Shown here: positions 23,630 through 32,666 of the stretch, piece after piece
Position numbering within the stretch: position 1 is the first letter of the stretch
How the letters are laid out: every line of letters starts with the position of its first letter
Assembly: GCA_963776465.1 (NCBI GenBank)
Contig: CAVZMV010000002.1
Span: 930,001 to 994,000 of the forward strand
Reading direction: 5' to 3'
Source of the DNA: DASRHK01 sp963776465
GTDB taxonomy: Bacteria > Pseudomonadota > Gammaproteobacteria > Nevskiales > Nevskiaceae
Length of the DNA stretch: 64,000 bases
The notes under the pieces: model-generated
What the model was told of the DNA's origin: nothing
The model's database searches: none
The model's input: only the letters and a program-made list of their open reading frames with translations
Program-made: the position numbers and the translations under genes

Positions 23630-24600
23630 CGCCCATCTCCGGGCAGCGTCGCCGCCAGACCGACGGCGGCGATGCGCTCGACCTCGGCGTAGGCGGGCGT
23701 CTCCAGCTCCTCGCCGAAGACGTCGGGATCGATCTCCTCGTAGGTGAAGGTTGCGCGGGCCGCTTCGAGCAGTGGCTCGAGCGCGGCGCGCAGGCGGTCG
23801 CGTCCGTCGACCACCGCCGTCGCCGTATACAGCAGCAGCGTGCCGCCGGGCGCAAGGCGCGACATCGCCTCCCGCACGATACGGACCGACAGACCCTCGC
23901 CGAGCTGTCCGCCGCCGTCGCGGTAGGCGCGGCCCGCGGGATCGGCGAGGTAGGGCGGATTGGCGACGACGAGGTCGATATCTCCGTCGATCGAGGCAAG
24001 GACGTCGCTGTGCACGCAATCGACGTTCCGGCCGGCGAGCTGCGCGTTCACGCGCGCCAGCTGCAGCGCCTGCGGGTTGATGTCCGCGAGCACGATGCGC
24101 GGGTCGCCGCCCGCGAAGCGGGCCGCCAGCAAGCCGCCCGCGCCGGAGCCGCAGCCGACGTCGACCAGGCGCCGCGGCGGTCGCGCGCGCGACGAGAGCG
24201 CTGCTCGCAGGAAACGCACGAAGCGGTACGTGTCGGGCCCGAAGAAGACGCTCTCCGGCGACAGCGTCGGGTAGGCGGAGTGGAAGAACAGCGATCCTTC
24301 CGCGGTCGAGCAGCGCAGCCGGCTTCGCAGGAGCGCGCCCACCGGCTCCATCGCATCGGCGTCGTGCATCGCGGTGAGGATCGCCGGCGGCAAGAGCTTC
24401 GGCTGGAACGGCAGGCTCCAGCCGAAGATGTCGCGCGCCGATCCGGCGACGCGTCCACCGTCTCGGGCGAGCACGCGCGCGTGGGTCGCCGGCGTCACCG
24501 TGGTGAAGGCGTAGTCCTGGGACGACAGCCAGCGGCCCACCGCCAGCAGCGCCGCGATGGGACGCGCAGCCAGCACTGGGGGTTCGGGCTCAGGGCGCAA
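23626..24600 (-). CDS. Class I SAM-dependent methyltransferase with NPPY motif
   Basis: 324 residues. The SAM site is LVDVGCGSGAGGLLAARFAG, with the acidic end of motif I region in IVLADINPQALQLAR; the catalytic VVANPPYLADPAGRAY is the NPPY motif of N-methyltransferases (HemK/PrmC-like, RlmG-like). The N-terminal ~120 residues differ from PrmC and may be substrate-binding. The start is TTG 24600, the only one fitting; there is no ATG before the conserved region. Its stop overlaps the diiron-enzyme start, so the pair is likely to act in one process. Alternative reading: a housekeeping rRNA or protein methylase merely sharing an operon. Confidence 0.78.
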   Translation of the reverse strand: MRPEPEPPVLAARPIAALLAVGRWLSSQDYAFTTVTPATHARVLARDGGRVAGSARDIFGWSLPFQPKLLPPAILTAMHDADAMEPVGALLRSRLRCSTAEGSLFFHSAYPTLSPESVFFGPDTYRFVRFLRAALSSRARPPRRLVDVGCGSGAGGLLAARFAGGDPRIVLADINPQALQLARVNAQLAGRNVDCVHSDVLASIDGDIDLVVANPPYLADPAGRAYRDGGGQLGEGLSVRIVREAMSRLAPGGTLLLYTATAVVDGRDRLRAALEPLLEAARATFTYEEIDPDVFGEELETPAYAEVERIAAVGLAATLPGDGR

Positions 24601-24676
24601 AGGCGTGGATCGGTCTGGGGTCCTGCAAGCTTGGAGTGCCCCGCGGCACGCCAGTTCCGGCGCCGCGCGCCTGCGG

Positions 24677-25753
24677 TCAACCGTCGGCGAATGGGTACGT
24701 CGTGTAGCCCTCTGCGCCCTGCGAGTACCAGGTCTTGCGATCGTCGGGCGTCAGCGGCACGCCGTTGGCGAGCCGATGCGGCAGGTCCGGATTCGCCAGG
24801 AACTTGCGGCCGAAAGTGATCGCGTCCGCAGCACCGCTGGCCAGAGCCTCCTGTCCGCGCTGCAGGTCGTAGTCGGAGTTCAAGACCAGCGCGCGCTTGA
24901 AGACCTTGCGGATCAGCGGCGCCACCGGCGGGCGATCGGAGGTGCCGAAGGTGCCGGTGGGCCCAGGCTCACGCAGCTCCAGGAAGACGATGCCGAGACG
25001 ATCGAGCATCACCGCCGCGGCGGTGAACAGCGACGCCTGGTCGCTGTCGTCGACGCCCTGGATCTCGCCGTTGGGCGACAGGCGCACGGCCGTGCGATCC
25101 GCGCCGACCGTGTCGATCAAGGCGCTGACCACTTCGCGCAGCAGGCGAATGCGGTTGTCGATCGACCCGCCGTACGCGTCGGTGCGCAGGTTGCTGGAGT
25201 CGCGCAGGAACTGGTCGATCAGGTAGCCGTTGGCGGCGTGCAGCTGCACGCCGTCGAAGCCGGCGGCGATGGCGTTGCGCGCCGCGGTCGCGTAATCGCC
25301 GATCACGCGGGGGATCTCCTGCAGCTCGAGCGCGCGCGCCTGCACGTACGGCTGCTTGCCCTCGTAGGTGTGGGCCTTGCCGGGCGCGAGCGTCGCACTC
25401 GCCGACACCGGCTGCACGCCGTGCAGCGACGGGTGCACCACGCGGCCCATGTGCCAGAGCTGCGCGAAGATGCGTCCGCCGGCGGCGTGCACCGCGTCGG
25501 TGACCGTGCGCCAGTGCGCAACGTGTGCGTCGCCCCACAGCCCGCCAGCATAGGGCCAGCCGCTGCCTTCGATCGAGATGTGCGTGGCCTCACTCAGGAT
25601 CAGCCCCGCCGACGCGCGCTGCGCGTAGTACGTTGCCATGAGCGTGGTGGGAACGTGATCGCGCGTGGCGCGACCCCGCGTCAGCGGCGCCATCCAGATG
25701 CGGTTCCGGCACGTGAGGTTGCCGACCCGGATCGGGTCGAAGAGCGTGGGCAT
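24677..25753 (-). CDS. Old yellow enzyme family alkene reductase (NemA-like)
   Basis: 358-residue FMN-dependent ene-reductase. Seen: LFDPIRVGNLTCRNRIWMAP, AQLWHMGRVVHPSL, the substrate-binding/FMN stretch GFDGVQLHAANGYLIDQFLR with YGGSIDNRIRLL (His-x-x-Asn pair), and phosphate-binding ITFGRKFLANPDLP. The start ATG 25753 is chosen; a GTG at 25762 is in frame. It follows the BVMO gene by 10 bp on the same strand. OYE enzymes reduce activated C=C bonds, which would turn enones into ketones suitable for the neighbouring BVMO. Confidence 0.92.
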   Translation of the reverse strand: MPTLFDPIRVGNLTCRNRIWMAPLTRGRATRDHVPTTLMATYYAQRASAGLILSEATHISIEGSGWPYAGGLWGDAHVAHWRTVTDAVHAAGGRIFAQLWHMGRVVHPSLHGVQPVSASATLAPGKAHTYEGKQPYVQARALELQEIPRVIGDYATAARNAIAAGFDGVQLHAANGYLIDQFLRDSSNLRTDAYGGSIDNRIRLLREVVSALIDTVGADRTAVRLSPNGEIQGVDDSDQASLFTAAAVMLDRLGIVFLELREPGPTGTFGTSDRPPVAPLIRKVFKRALVLNSDYDLQRGQEALASGAADAITFGRKFLANPDLPHRLANGVPLTPDDRKTWYSQGAEGYTTYPFADG

Positions 25754-25763
25754 GCGCCGCACT

Positions 25764-27270
25764 CTAAGCGAAGCGGTAATCGTCGAGCGGGAAGCGGCCC
25801 GCGCGTCGCAGCGCCGCCAGCGCCGAGGACAAGCGCAACAAGGTGGCCTCGCCGTGCTGGTTGAAGTAGTAGCTGTTGGCGGTCGCGCACTGCCCCGCGC
25901 TGAACACGGTGTCGGCGGCGCGGCTGTGCATCAGCGCGACGAACCGCGCCTGCGCCTCTGGCGTCGGCTCGAAGGTCGCGGCGCCGCGACGGCGCATTTC
26001 CTTCAGGCAGCGGTCCATGTGCCGCATCTGGATCTCGATGGTGTTGAAGTAGCAGAAGCCGCTGTACCAGGTACGGGCTGTGGATGTTGAACAGGTTGGG
26101 GAAGCCCGGCACGGTGATGCCTTCGTAGGACTGGTAGTGGTTGCGGTTCCACAGGTCGCCCAGCTCCACGCCGCCGCGGCCGACGACGTCGAAGGCGGGG
26201 AAGTTGCCCTTCTGCCAGAGGTTGAATCCGGTCGCCAGCACCAGCGTGTCGATGGCCCGGCGCTGGCCGTCGGCGGTGACGATCGCGTCGGGCTCGATGC
26301 GCGCGATCGGCGTCGTCACCAGCGCGACGTTGTCGCGCGTGAAGGTCCTGAAGTAGCGGTTGGAGAACGTCGGCCGCTTGCAGCCGAAGCTGTAGTCCGG
26401 GGTTAGCTTGCGGCGCAGCTCCGGGTCCTTCACCTGGTGCGCGAGGAAGCGCTTGCACACCCGCTCCACCATCCGCGTCAGGAACGGCAACTGGCGGTTG
26501 TGCAGCACGCCGCCGACCATGATGAATTCCAGGATCGTGTCGCTCCACCAGCGGAAGTAGCGCTGCACCAGCGGCACGCGCGCGAAGAGCTTCTGCAGCC
26601 AGCCCGGGATGCGCGGATTGGTGCGCGGCAGGACCCAGATCGGCGTGCGCTGGTAGACGTCCAGATGCGCGAGCTTGTCGGCGATCTTCGGCATCACCTG
26701 CACGGCGCTCGCGCCGGTGCCGATCATCGCCGCGCGCTTGCCGGTGAGATCGAAGGTGTGATCCCACTCCGCCGTGTGGATCACCTTGCCGGCGAAGGAG
26801 TCGACGCCGGGAATGTCCGGCCGCTTGGGCTGCGACAGGAAGCCAGTGGCCAGCACCAGGAAGCGCGCCGTCACCGGCGGCTGACCCGTCGGCTGCACGC
26901 GCCACATGCCGGCCGACGCGTCGTAGTCGGCTCTCTCCACGCTGGTGCCGAAGCGCATGAAGCGGCGCAGGTCGTACTTGTCGGCGACGTGCTGCGCGTA
27001 GGCCTTGAGCTCGCGGCCCGGCGCGTACAGGCGCGACCAGTTGGGATTGGGCTCGAACGAGTACGAGTAGCTGAGCGAGACGATGTCGACCGCCAGTCCC
27101 GGATAGGTGTTGAGGTGCCAGGTGCCGCCCAGGTCGTCGGCGCGCTCGAGCATCAGGATCGAGTCGATGCCCAAGCGCTTGAGCTGGATCGCGGCGCCCA
27201 TGCCGCCGAAGCCGGCACCGACGATGATCGCTTCGTATGTAGGAGGGGCCGTTGGCCCCGATTTGTTCAT
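25764..27270 (-). CDS. Flavin-containing Baeyer-Villiger-type monooxygenase (frameshifted)
   Basis: About 501 residues after repair. N-terminal FAD site IIVGAGFGGMGAAIQL, the BVMO fingerprint F-x-G-x3-H-x3-W in FAGKVIHTAEWDH, and the NADPH site AMIGTGASAVQVMPKIA. Near the end the frame breaks: minus-strand CCGTACCTGGTACAGC should lack one C to read NIHSPYWYSGFCYFNTIEIQ (position ~26,068-26,072), after which MRHMDRCLKEM continues to the stop at 25764. The start ATG 27270 places a REP-like palindrome (27238-27259) in the first codons. It lies between the CocE-type hydrolase and OYE in a TetR-led operon: ketone to ester, then hydrolysis. Confidence 0.87.
27238..27259. repeat. REP-like palindrome inside the BVMO 5' coding end
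   Basis: TGTAGGA followed by GGGGCC-GTT-GGCCCC resembles the TGTAGGAG-plus-stem layout of REP sequences known from Pseudomonas and relatives, normally found between genes. Here it encodes residues ~4-11 of the BVMO (GPTAPPT region), just before the FAD-binding strand. One copy in the window, so family assignment rests on form only. Confidence 0.45.
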
Positions 27271-27292
27271 CGTTTCCAATGTGCTTTCCTCT

Positions 27293-29050
27293 TCACGGGA
27301 CGATCGGCACCAGCAGCCGCGAGCCGCCGGCCCCACCCACGGCGACGCGATCGAGCGCCAGGCCCGCAGGCAGGTGATAGGCCGACACGCCGACCAGGTA
27401 CAGGCGCACGCGATGGCCCGCGCGGAAGCGGTTGCCGATCGGCCAGAACTCGATCGAATAGCGACGCTGCGCCAGCGGCGTCGCGGGCTTCTTGGTGTCG
27501 TAGATGCCGTACGGCTGAACGACGTTGCCGTTTGCGTCGGTGAGCGAGCGCGACAAGTCGATGTCCGGGAAGGACGTGCGCAGCCGGCCGGCCGAGACCG
27601 GATGCGCGCTGCCGTCGGGCCAGACGTCGGCGATCACGGCGTAGAGATCGCTCTCGGCGGCGGTGCTCGACAGCGCGAGCTCCAGGCTCGCCGGCCCCAC
27701 CATCGTCACGTCGGCATCGAGCGCCGCGGTGGTGTACGACAGCGACAGCGGCTCGACCAGCGTCATGTCGTCCAGCTGCGGGATCGCGGTGAACAATGTG
27801 TTGAACGAATACGCACCCGCGCCGGTGCCGCCGACGACCGCGGTGGTGTACGGATCGGTCGCGAGCGGCAGCGACGGGATCTCCGGCAGGAGCTGCGTCG
27901 CGGTTTGCGAAGGCACCTCGAACGCGAGCGTTCCATCGTTGAGCGAGCGCGCCGTGCCGCTACGCGCGGCATCGAGCGCGAGCGCGATCCAGCGTGTGCC
28001 CGGCACCGGCCAGCCTGCCGCGTCGATCCGGACGAAATCGCCGGCGAGATAATCGGTGCGATCGCCGTTCGACAGCAGCATGCGCACCGGCGCATCGCTC
28101 TCGACGCCGGTCGCGAGGCCGCGCAGCCAGCGGTCGTACCAGCGCTTCTGCTCGTCGAAGCGCAGCGTCTCGGTTCCCTGCGGCGCGCCGTCGTGCCCTC
28201 CGGCGATCAGCATGTGCGCGCCGCGATCGCGCAATTCCTGGAAGGCCTGGAACGGGCCGCGCGGCTCGACGTCGTAGAAGCTCGTCAGCATCAGGATCGG
28301 CAGGCCGTTGACGTCGCCGCGCATGCCGCGCTCGCGCCACCAGTCGTCCAGCGTCGGGTGCTGGATGTAATCCAGGCCGACGCCGAACATCGCCAGGGTC
28401 GGGTCGAACATGCTGGTCTGCGGATCCCGCCCCGCGCGGCTGAAGCTCTGCGCTGCCGCCGGCCCGCCGATCCCGACCAGCACCGCGGTGCCGGCGACGA
28501 GGTTGGGGATGCCGCCGGGATACAGGAGGTCGCGATACAGCTCGTGCGTGCCGGCGCCGAGCACGGCCGCCTTCACGCAATCGGGCAGCTTCAGGTGCAG
28601 CGAGTTGTAGACGGTGATGGCGCTGGCGGAGAAACCGAACAGTCCGAGGTTGCCGTTGCTCCACGGCTGGTGGCAGGCCCACTCGAGGACCTCCACGACG
28701 TCCTGCTGCGTGCGCGGTCCCAGCGCGTCAAAGCCGCCGTCGCTGTCGCCGGTGCCGCGGATGTGCACCTGCAGGTAGTTGTAGTCCGGGCCGGCGAACG
28801 ACGCGCAGCAGCCCGGCGAGTACGGGCTGAACTCGACGATCACGGGGCGCGGATCCAGCGTGCCGGTGCCGCCGACGCGCGTCAGCAGCGAGATGCCGTC
28901 GGAGAGGACCAGGCGCTCGTCCTTGGTGACGAAGTCGCCGGTCGGGGTGCCGGGCTCTTCCGTAGGCGGCGCCGTCGGGTCCGCGTGGCCGCCGCCGCAG
29001 CCGGCGAGCGCGCCCAGGAGCGCCAGCGTGACGAGCGCACGCGCTTTCAC
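27293..29050 (-). CDS. CocE/NonD-family alpha/beta hydrolase lipoprotein
   Basis: 585 residues. Signal peptide with lipobox LGALAGC. An X-Pro dipeptidyl-peptidase (S15)/CocE-like catalytic domain: GTGDSDGGFDALGPRTQQD, nucleophile in LGLFGFSASAITVY (G-x-S-x-S), and HDGAPQGTETL with the catalytic His; the C-terminal beta-jellyroll (XPP_PepX_C type) ends GNRFRAGHRVRLYLVGVS. Cys pairs (SPGCCASF) may be disulphide-linked. It overlaps the TetR stop by 4 bp and lies 22 bp before the BVMO gene. An esterase or amidase acting in the envelope on the BVMO-related substrate is plausible; peptidase action cannot be excluded. Confidence 0.82.
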   Translation of the reverse strand: MKARALVTLALLGALAGCGGGHADPTAPPTEEPGTPTGDFVTKDERLVLSDGISLLTRVGGTGTLDPRPVIVEFSPYSPGCCASFAGPDYNYLQVHIRGTGDSDGGFDALGPRTQQDVVEVLEWACHQPWSNGNLGLFGFSASAITVYNSLHLKLPDCVKAAVLGAGTHELYRDLLYPGGIPNLVAGTAVLVGIGGPAAAQSFSRAGRDPQTSMFDPTLAMFGVGLDYIQHPTLDDWWRERGMRGDVNGLPILMLTSFYDVEPRGPFQAFQELRDRGAHMLIAGGHDGAPQGTETLRFDEQKRWYDRWLRGLATGVESDAPVRMLLSNGDRTDYLAGDFVRIDAAGWPVPGTRWIALALDAARSGTARSLNDGTLAFEVPSQTATQLLPEIPSLPLATDPYTTAVVGGTGAGAYSFNTLFTAIPQLDDMTLVEPLSLSYTTAALDADVTMVGPASLELALSSTAAESDLYAVIADVWPDGSAHPVSAGRLRTSFPDIDLSRSLTDANGNVVQPYGIYDTKKPATPLAQRRYSIEFWPIGNRFRAGHRVRLYLVGVSAYHLPAGLALDRVAVGGAGGSRLLVPIVP

Positions 29051-29703
29051 GCGCCACCTCCGAATCCCGCGCGCAGCTGCGTGCTAACAAGCCGGCCCCA
29101 GCCTGCGAGATAGCCCTCGATGCGCGATGGCGGCACCAGGTGCGCGTCGAGCGCCAGTCCGCGCAGCATCCAGCGGTTGAACATCAGGATCTCGGCAGGG
29201 GAGCTCACCGCGCCGGGCTGCGCGTCGAAGAAGCGGCGCGCCGTGCCGTCCACGGTCTGGTCCAGGCTCGCGGCGACGTCGCGCAGCGTGCGCGCCAGCT
29301 TGGGGTTGCGCCGGCTGGCGAGCAGCAGCTCCAGGTAAACGTCGTTGACGTCGCTGCGGAAGAACTCCGTCCAGGCGGCCTCGACGATCGCGGGCATGCG
29401 ATCGCCGGCCTGCGCCCAGGATTGCATCAGCTTGCCCAGGCGCTCGTAGACCTGCGACAAGAGGTGCTGCGCGCTTTCCAGGATCAGCGCGTTCATGCTG
29501 GGGAAGTGGTGGTGCCAGGCGCCGCGCGAGACGCGCGCGCGAGCGCAGACCTCGCGCACGCCGGTGCCGGCGTAGCCGCGATGGGCCAGGCACCAGAGCG
29601 TCGCCTCGATCAGCTTGCGGCGCATGGCGGCGCTCCGCTGGGCCTGGCTGTGGCGGGCGGCGCGGCGGGCAGGGCGGACGGCGGGCTTGCGGGCGGCGGG
29701 CAT
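29047..29703 (-). CDS. TetR-family transcriptional regulator
   Basis: 218 residues from ATG 29703 (MPAARKPAV; upstream ATG 29715 and TTG 29724 are in frame but lie inside the operator). The basic N-terminus leads into the HTH MRRKLIEATLWCLAHRGYAG, GVREVCARARVSRGAWHHHFP, then a helical ligand-binding domain with a TetR_C-type end. It is divergent from the six-gene DUF1329-DUF1302 operon and overlaps the CocE-type hydrolase start. An inverted repeat (29712-29737) between the genes is its probable operator, controlling both directions. Confidence 0.85.
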   Translation of the reverse strand: MPAARKPAVRPARRAARHSQAQRSAAMRRKLIEATLWCLAHRGYAGTGVREVCARARVSRGAWHHHFPSMNALILESAQHLLSQVYERLGKLMQSWAQAGDRMPAIVEAAWTEFFRSDVNDVYLELLLASRRNPKLARTLRDVAASLDQTVDGTARRFFDAQPGAVSSPAEILMFNRWMLRGLALDAHLVPPSRIEGYLAGWGRLVSTQLRAGFGGGA

Positions 29704-29711
29704 GCCCCATA

Positions 29712-29737
29712 ACATACAGGACAAGCGGTCGGTATGT
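29712..29737. promoter_or_regulatory. ACATAC/GTATGT inverted repeat, candidate TetR operator
   Basis: ACATAC (29712-29717) and GTATGT (29732-29737) with a 14-bp spacer that itself holds partly symmetric ACAAG/CGGTCGGT sequence. It is 9 bp upstream of the chosen tetR start and 48 bp upstream of the DUF1329 gene on the other strand. TetR proteins commonly bind one such dyad in a divergent promoter. Confidence 0.55.
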
Positions 29738-29784
29738 CACAGAGCCGCGCGGTTCCCCGACGAGCGATAGAGAGGAGCGCGGCG

Positions 29785-31632
29785 ATGACACGAGCGATGC
29801 GGTGTGCGCTGTTCCTGGTCTCCTGCGCAGCAGCGCTGCCCGCGCCCGCGCAGGCCGGCGTTTCCGCAGCCGAGGCTGCGCGCCTGGGCAAGGAGCTGAC
29901 CGAGGTCGGCGCCGAGCGCGCCGGCAACGCCGCCGGCACCATCCCTGCCTGGGTCGGGCGCGAGTCGTTCGCGCCGGAGATGCTGAAGCTCACGCGCCAG
30001 AACCTCGAGGACCTGCGCGTGCGGCTGGTCAAGGACATTCAGCAGATGCTGACCGACCCTTCGGTCACCGCCGACTTCCTGACGCAGGGCCAGACGATCA
30101 TGGACGCGGAGCCGGCCAAGGCCGACCGCGTGCTCGAGCTGGTCCGCGCCATGCTGTCCGCCGACGCCGGCCTCAAGGCCGAGTTCAACAAGACCCTGGC
30201 CGCGCGTGGCGGCAAGAGCGTCGACGGCCTCATCGACCAGGTCAAGCAGAAGAAGCTGAAATTGCCCCAGCTCACCGACGACATCGTCGCGGCCGTGCAG
30301 GCGGTGAAGGCGGGCCATCCGGATTTCCTGTCGCGGCTGACCCAGGCCTTCGGCGTCGGGCCGATGCTGGAGATCGTCGGCCTGGTGGACAACCCCAAGG
30401 CGCGCGTCAGCGCCAACACGCTGGTGATGAAGTACATGCCGTCGTACGTGCGCGGCTTCCTGGAGTACCGCACGCCGGGCAAGGCGACGACGATGATCGA
30501 CTCGATCAAGCCGCTCTACGTCGTCACCAACGCCAACCTGAATGAGTACAAGGGGCAGCTGACGGAAGGGCATCGCGCGATGTTCGCGACCTATCCGGAC
30601 TACAAGATGATCGTCTACCCGTCGGCACGGAACTCGTTCTATCCCGACGCGATCATCAAGGCGACCGTCACCAACGCCACGCGCGCCTCGCTCAACGGCA
30701 CCGACGACGTGCAGGGCGCCGAGCTCGGCTTCCCGTTCCCGATCCCCAAGTCCGGCGCCGAGCCGATCTGGAACCACAAGCTCAAATTCCGCGGCTCGGC
30801 GGTGAAGCGCTACAACAACCAGGCGATCGTCAAGGCCGACGGCAGCTACAAGATCAGCAAGCTGCTCGAGGACGTGAAGTTCAAGTACGCGAACCTGAAG
30901 GAGCCGGCGAGCATCGGCAAGAACAAGATCTTCGCGCTCTACCTGCAGGAAGTGCTGTCGCCGCCGCGCGTCGCCGGGCAGATCATCCTGGTGCACGAGA
31001 CCGCCGGCGGCGCCGGCAACACGCGCGCCGCCTGGATCTACACGCCGGGCCTGGGCCGCGTGAACCGCGCGCCCGACGTCGGCTACGACAATCCTTCCAT
31101 CGGCTCCGACGGCGAGCAGTTCAACGACCAGATCGACGTGTTCAACGGCGCGCTCGACCGCTACGACTGGAAGCTGCTCGGCAAGCGCGAGCTCCTGATC
31201 CCGTACAACGCCTGGCTGCTGAACTCGCCGACCTTCAAGTACAAGGACATCATCCGCGCCGGCCACATCAACCAGGACCTGGCGCGCTACGAGCTGCATC
31301 GCGTGTGGGTGGTCGAAGCGACCCTGCGCAAGGGCCTGCGCCATCGCTTCGGCAAGCGGCGCTTCTACATCGACGAGGATTCCTGGGCGATCGCGGCGGT
31401 CGACTGCTACGACGATCGCGGCGCGCTGTGGAAAGTGCAGGAGGCGCACCTGCTGACGGTGCCATTCATCCCCACGGTCACCGGCATCCCGGAAGTGATC
31501 TACGACCTGCAGAGCAAGCGTTACTTCATCACCGCGCTCTCCAACGAGGACGTCATCAGCGACTTCGAGGTCAGCTACGGCGACGAGTACTTCTCGCCGG
31601 GCTCGCTGCAGCGCAAGTCGCGCGCGAAATGA
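29785..31632 (+). CDS. DUF1329 protein with large N-terminal helical insertion
   Basis: 615 residues. Start ATG 29785 with GAGAGGAG 7 bp upstream and a signal peptide (MRCALFLVSCAAALPAPAQA). The start of the mature protein (SAAEAARLGKELTEVGAERAG, TIPAW) and everything after ~residue 260 (EGHRAMFATYPDYKMIVYPS, GFPFPIPKSGAEPIWNHKL, FNGALDRYDWKLLGKRELLI) match DUF1329, a periplasmic family related to LolA/LolB-type lipid carriers. Residues ~60-245 are an extra, mostly helical segment absent from the 450-residue paralogue in this window. First gene of a six-gene operon with all junctions overlapping. Likely shuttles a hydrophobic ligand across the periplasm. Confidence 0.85.
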   Translation: MTRAMRCALFLVSCAAALPAPAQAGVSAAEAARLGKELTEVGAERAGNAAGTIPAWVGRESFAPEMLKLTRQNLEDLRVRLVKDIQQMLTDPSVTADFLTQGQTIMDAEPAKADRVLELVRAMLSADAGLKAEFNKTLAARGGKSVDGLIDQVKQKKLKLPQLTDDIVAAVQAVKAGHPDFLSRLTQAFGVGPMLEIVGLVDNPKARVSANTLVMKYMPSYVRGFLEYRTPGKATTMIDSIKPLYVVTNANLNEYKGQLTEGHRAMFATYPDYKMIVYPSARNSFYPDAIIKATVTNATRASLNGTDDVQGAELGFPFPIPKSGAEPIWNHKLKFRGSAVKRYNNQAIVKADGSYKISKLLEDVKFKYANLKEPASIGKNKIFALYLQEVLSPPRVAGQIILVHETAGGAGNTRAAWIYTPGLGRVNRAPDVGYDNPSIGSDGEQFNDQIDVFNGALDRYDWKLLGKRELLIPYNAWLLNSPTFKYKDIIRAGHINQDLARYELHRVWVVEATLRKGLRHRFGKRRFYIDEDSWAIAAVDCYDDRGALWKVQEAHLLTVPFIPTVTGIPEVIYDLQSKRYFITALSNEDVISDFEVSYGDEYFSPGSLQRKSRAK

Positions 31633-32666
31633 AAGTTGTGTCGTTGCTGGCCGCGCTATGCGTGGCCACATCCGCGGCGGCCGCGCCCGCACCAGCGCTG
31701 CCGGCGGCCAAGGCTGCGCACAACCGCCTGCTCGACATCGCGGCGCTGAAGGATGGCGTCGTGGTCGTCGGACAGGAAGGGGTGATCCTCACCTCCGCCG
31801 ACGCCAAGGCCTGGGAGCAGCGCAGCGTGCCGGTGAGCACCATGCTCACGCGCGTGCGCTTCGTGGACGATCGTCACGGCTGGGCGCTCGGCTACGACGC
31901 GACGATCCTGGAGACGCGCGACGCGGGCCAGAGCTGGACGCTGCGGCATCACGACGACGAGGGGCGCGCGCTGTACGACGTGCTGTTCCTCGAAGATGGC
32001 CACGGCATCGCCGTCGGCGCCTACGGCAGCTGGTATCAGACGCAGGACGGCGGCGCGACGTGGAGCGCGGTCGACAACGTCCTCAGTGGCATCGGCATGC
32101 ACCTCAACGCGCTGCTGCGCCTGCCCGGTGGCGCGCTGGTCGCGGCCGGCGAGCGTGGCCTGGTCGCGGTATCGGCCGACGCCGGCGCGACCTGGGAGCT
32201 GCTCGACTCGCCGTACGGCGGCTCTTTCTTCGGCGCCGTGCCGCATGGCGACAACGGCCTGGTCGCGTTCGGCATGCGCGGCAACGTGTTCATCGCCGAT
32301 GACCTCGCCAAGTGTCCGCGCATGAAGCCGGAAGCCTGGGATCCCTACACGCGCGAGAACCTCGAGGACGCGGCGGCCATCGGCGCGCGCGGCTGGCGGC
32401 GCGTGGTGGAGCCGCGCCGCGACAGTCTTTACGGTGCCTTGCCGATGGACCCGCAGCACGCACTGCTGGTGGGCTTCAACGGCGCCGCGGAAACGCTCGA
32501 CGCCGCCGCCGGCACGCTGACGCCGCTGCCGACGCCGGCCACCGAGACGATTGTCAAAGCGGCGGTGTTCCGCGGCCGGCTGCTGGCAGTCGGTCGCCGC
32601 GGTGTGCAGGACTTGGGTGCGTCCCCGACAGCCGGCGCGCATGGCGCGCCCTACAAAACGCCGTGA
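31629..32666 (+). CDS. YCF48/BNR-type beta-propeller secreted protein
   Basis: 345 residues, start overlapping the DUF1329 stop (ATGA). Signal peptide MKVVSLLAALCVATSAAAAP. Repeats of the type ILTSADAKAWEQRS, ILETRDAGQSWTLR, YQTQDGGATWSAV and VAVSADAGATWELL (S/T-x-D-x-G-x-x-W) are the Asp-box blades of a YCF48/sialidase-like propeller. A probable periplasmic assembly or adaptor factor for the neighbouring RND pump. The last ~14 residues (SPTAGAHGAPYKTP) are encoded by a 22-bp palindromic repeat that recurs at 40820, so the C-terminus appears to have been altered by a mobile repeat. Stop overlaps the next start (GTGA). Confidence 0.82.
   Translation: MKVVSLLAALCVATSAAAAPAPALPAAKAAHNRLLDIAALKDGVVVVGQEGVILTSADAKAWEQRSVPVSTMLTRVRFVDDRHGWALGYDATILETRDAGQSWTLRHHDDEGRALYDVLFLEDGHGIAVGAYGSWYQTQDGGATWSAVDNVLSGIGMHLNALLRLPGGALVAAGERGLVAVSADAGATWELLDSPYGGSFFGAVPHGDNGLVAFGMRGNVFIADDLAKCPRMKPEAWDPYTRENLEDAAAIGARGWRRVVEPRRDSLYGALPMDPQHALLVGFNGAAETLDAAAGTLTPLPTPATETIVKAAVFRGRLLAVGRRGVQDLGASPTAGAHGAPYKTP
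32633..32654. repeat. 22-bp palindromic repeat, copy inside the YCF48 gene 3' end
   Basis: Exact reverse complement of 40820-40841. It encodes most of the C-terminal GAHGAPY segment of the YCF48-like protein and ends 9 bp before the RND transporter start, so it can form an RNA hairpin at the translational junction of the two genes. Confidence 0.6.
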
